Of a DNA stretch of 64,000 nucleotides, positions 63,953 through 64,000 are shown in pieces (the stretch's first letter is position 1; each line of letters starts with the position of its first letter). The translations under genes were made by a program, and so were the position numbers. Location: NCBI RefSeq assembly GCF_001645385.1, contig NZ_LVHI01000012.1, positions 796,169 through 860,168 on the forward strand, in the 5' to 3' direction. This DNA is from Rhodococcoides kyotonense. GTDB lineage: Bacteria; Actinomycetota; Actinomycetes; Mycobacteriales; Mycobacteriaceae. The notes beneath the pieces are model-generated. The model saw nothing but the letters and a program-made list of their open reading frames with translations, had not been told where the DNA came from and made no database searches.

Positions 63953-64000
63953 ATGGCTACCACCACCGACATCGCGCCCGAGGAACAGCGAGCACTGGAC
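63953..64000 (+). CDS. Start of a gene cut by the window end
   Basis: Only 16 codons are visible: MATTTDIAPEEQRALD. TGGAG lies 2 nt before the ATG, close but usable. The acidic/helical N-terminus gives no family information. Start support comes from the ribosome site and the AT-rich promoter-like segment at 63893-63898. Confidence 0.45.
   Translation, partial: MATTTDIAPEEQRALD

Overview
The window is 64 kb of high-GC DNA with short intergenic gaps, many GTG starts and 4-bp stop/start overlaps. No rRNA, tRNA, CRISPR array, insertion sequence or prophage was seen. The gene content points to the mycolic-acid actinobacteria, most like Rhodococcus: a furA-katG pair, a four-gene OpuC/ProXVWZ-type osmoprotectant transporter, a mycobacterial-style Hsp70-like protein with a Pro/Thr-rich tail, an MviN-tail-like pseudokinase/discoidin protein, DUF4012 proteins and many GAF-ANTAR and RsbW/STAS proteins. 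This assignment is inference from gene content; no comparison was run.

Region 1 (1-12.8 kb) is the edge of a cell-surface polysaccharide locus. It holds four glycosyltransferases (one open at the left edge), a GNAT-like protein, a secreted glycoside-hydrolase-like protein, two YdcF-like proteins, a low-molecular-weight tyrosine phosphatase, an Hsp70-like protein, a pseudokinase/discoidin membrane protein, a first RsbW/STAS pair and a tandem FluC pair. Region 2 (12.9-20.2 kb) has a DszA/DszC-like flavin sulfur-assimilation pair, the first DUF4012 protein, an MFS transporter and a lipoprotein. Region 3 (20.3-33.5 kb) is the most unusual part. A trimodular NRPS (C-A-T, C-A-T, C-A-T-TE; about 3187 aa) is followed on the same strand by a bacterial tyrosine kinase of the polysaccharide co-polymerase type. 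This block is bracketed by two paralogous DUF4012 proteins.

Region 4 (33.6-43.6 kb) contains an eight-gene polysaccharide operon read right to left, in which every gene overlaps the next by 4 bp. In order it encodes two GT4 transferases, a pyruvyltransferase, a related protein, a Wzx-like flippase, a hexapeptide acetyltransferase, a Wzy-like polymerase and a GT2 transferase. With the BY-kinase and tyrosine phosphatase, this makes a nearly complete Wzx/Wzy-type exopolysaccharide pathway. No initiating phosphoglycosyltransferase (WbaP type) or LCP ligase was found, so those must lie outside.

Region 5 (43.8-51.5 kb) holds a Pro-rich lipoprotein, the osmoprotectant ABC operon and furA-katG, with a perfect 41-bp palindrome between the last two. 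Region 6 (51.5-64 kb) is a signalling island: two further STAS proteins, an EAL-like/DICT protein whose ribosome binding site lies inside an inverted repeat, a DUF6328 protein, a HemK-like methyltransferase, four GAF-ANTAR proteins (three with eroded ANTAR motifs), a second RsbW/STAS pair paralogous to the first, and a glycosyltransferase next to a TupA-like ATP-grasp protein. The window ends 16 codons into another gene.
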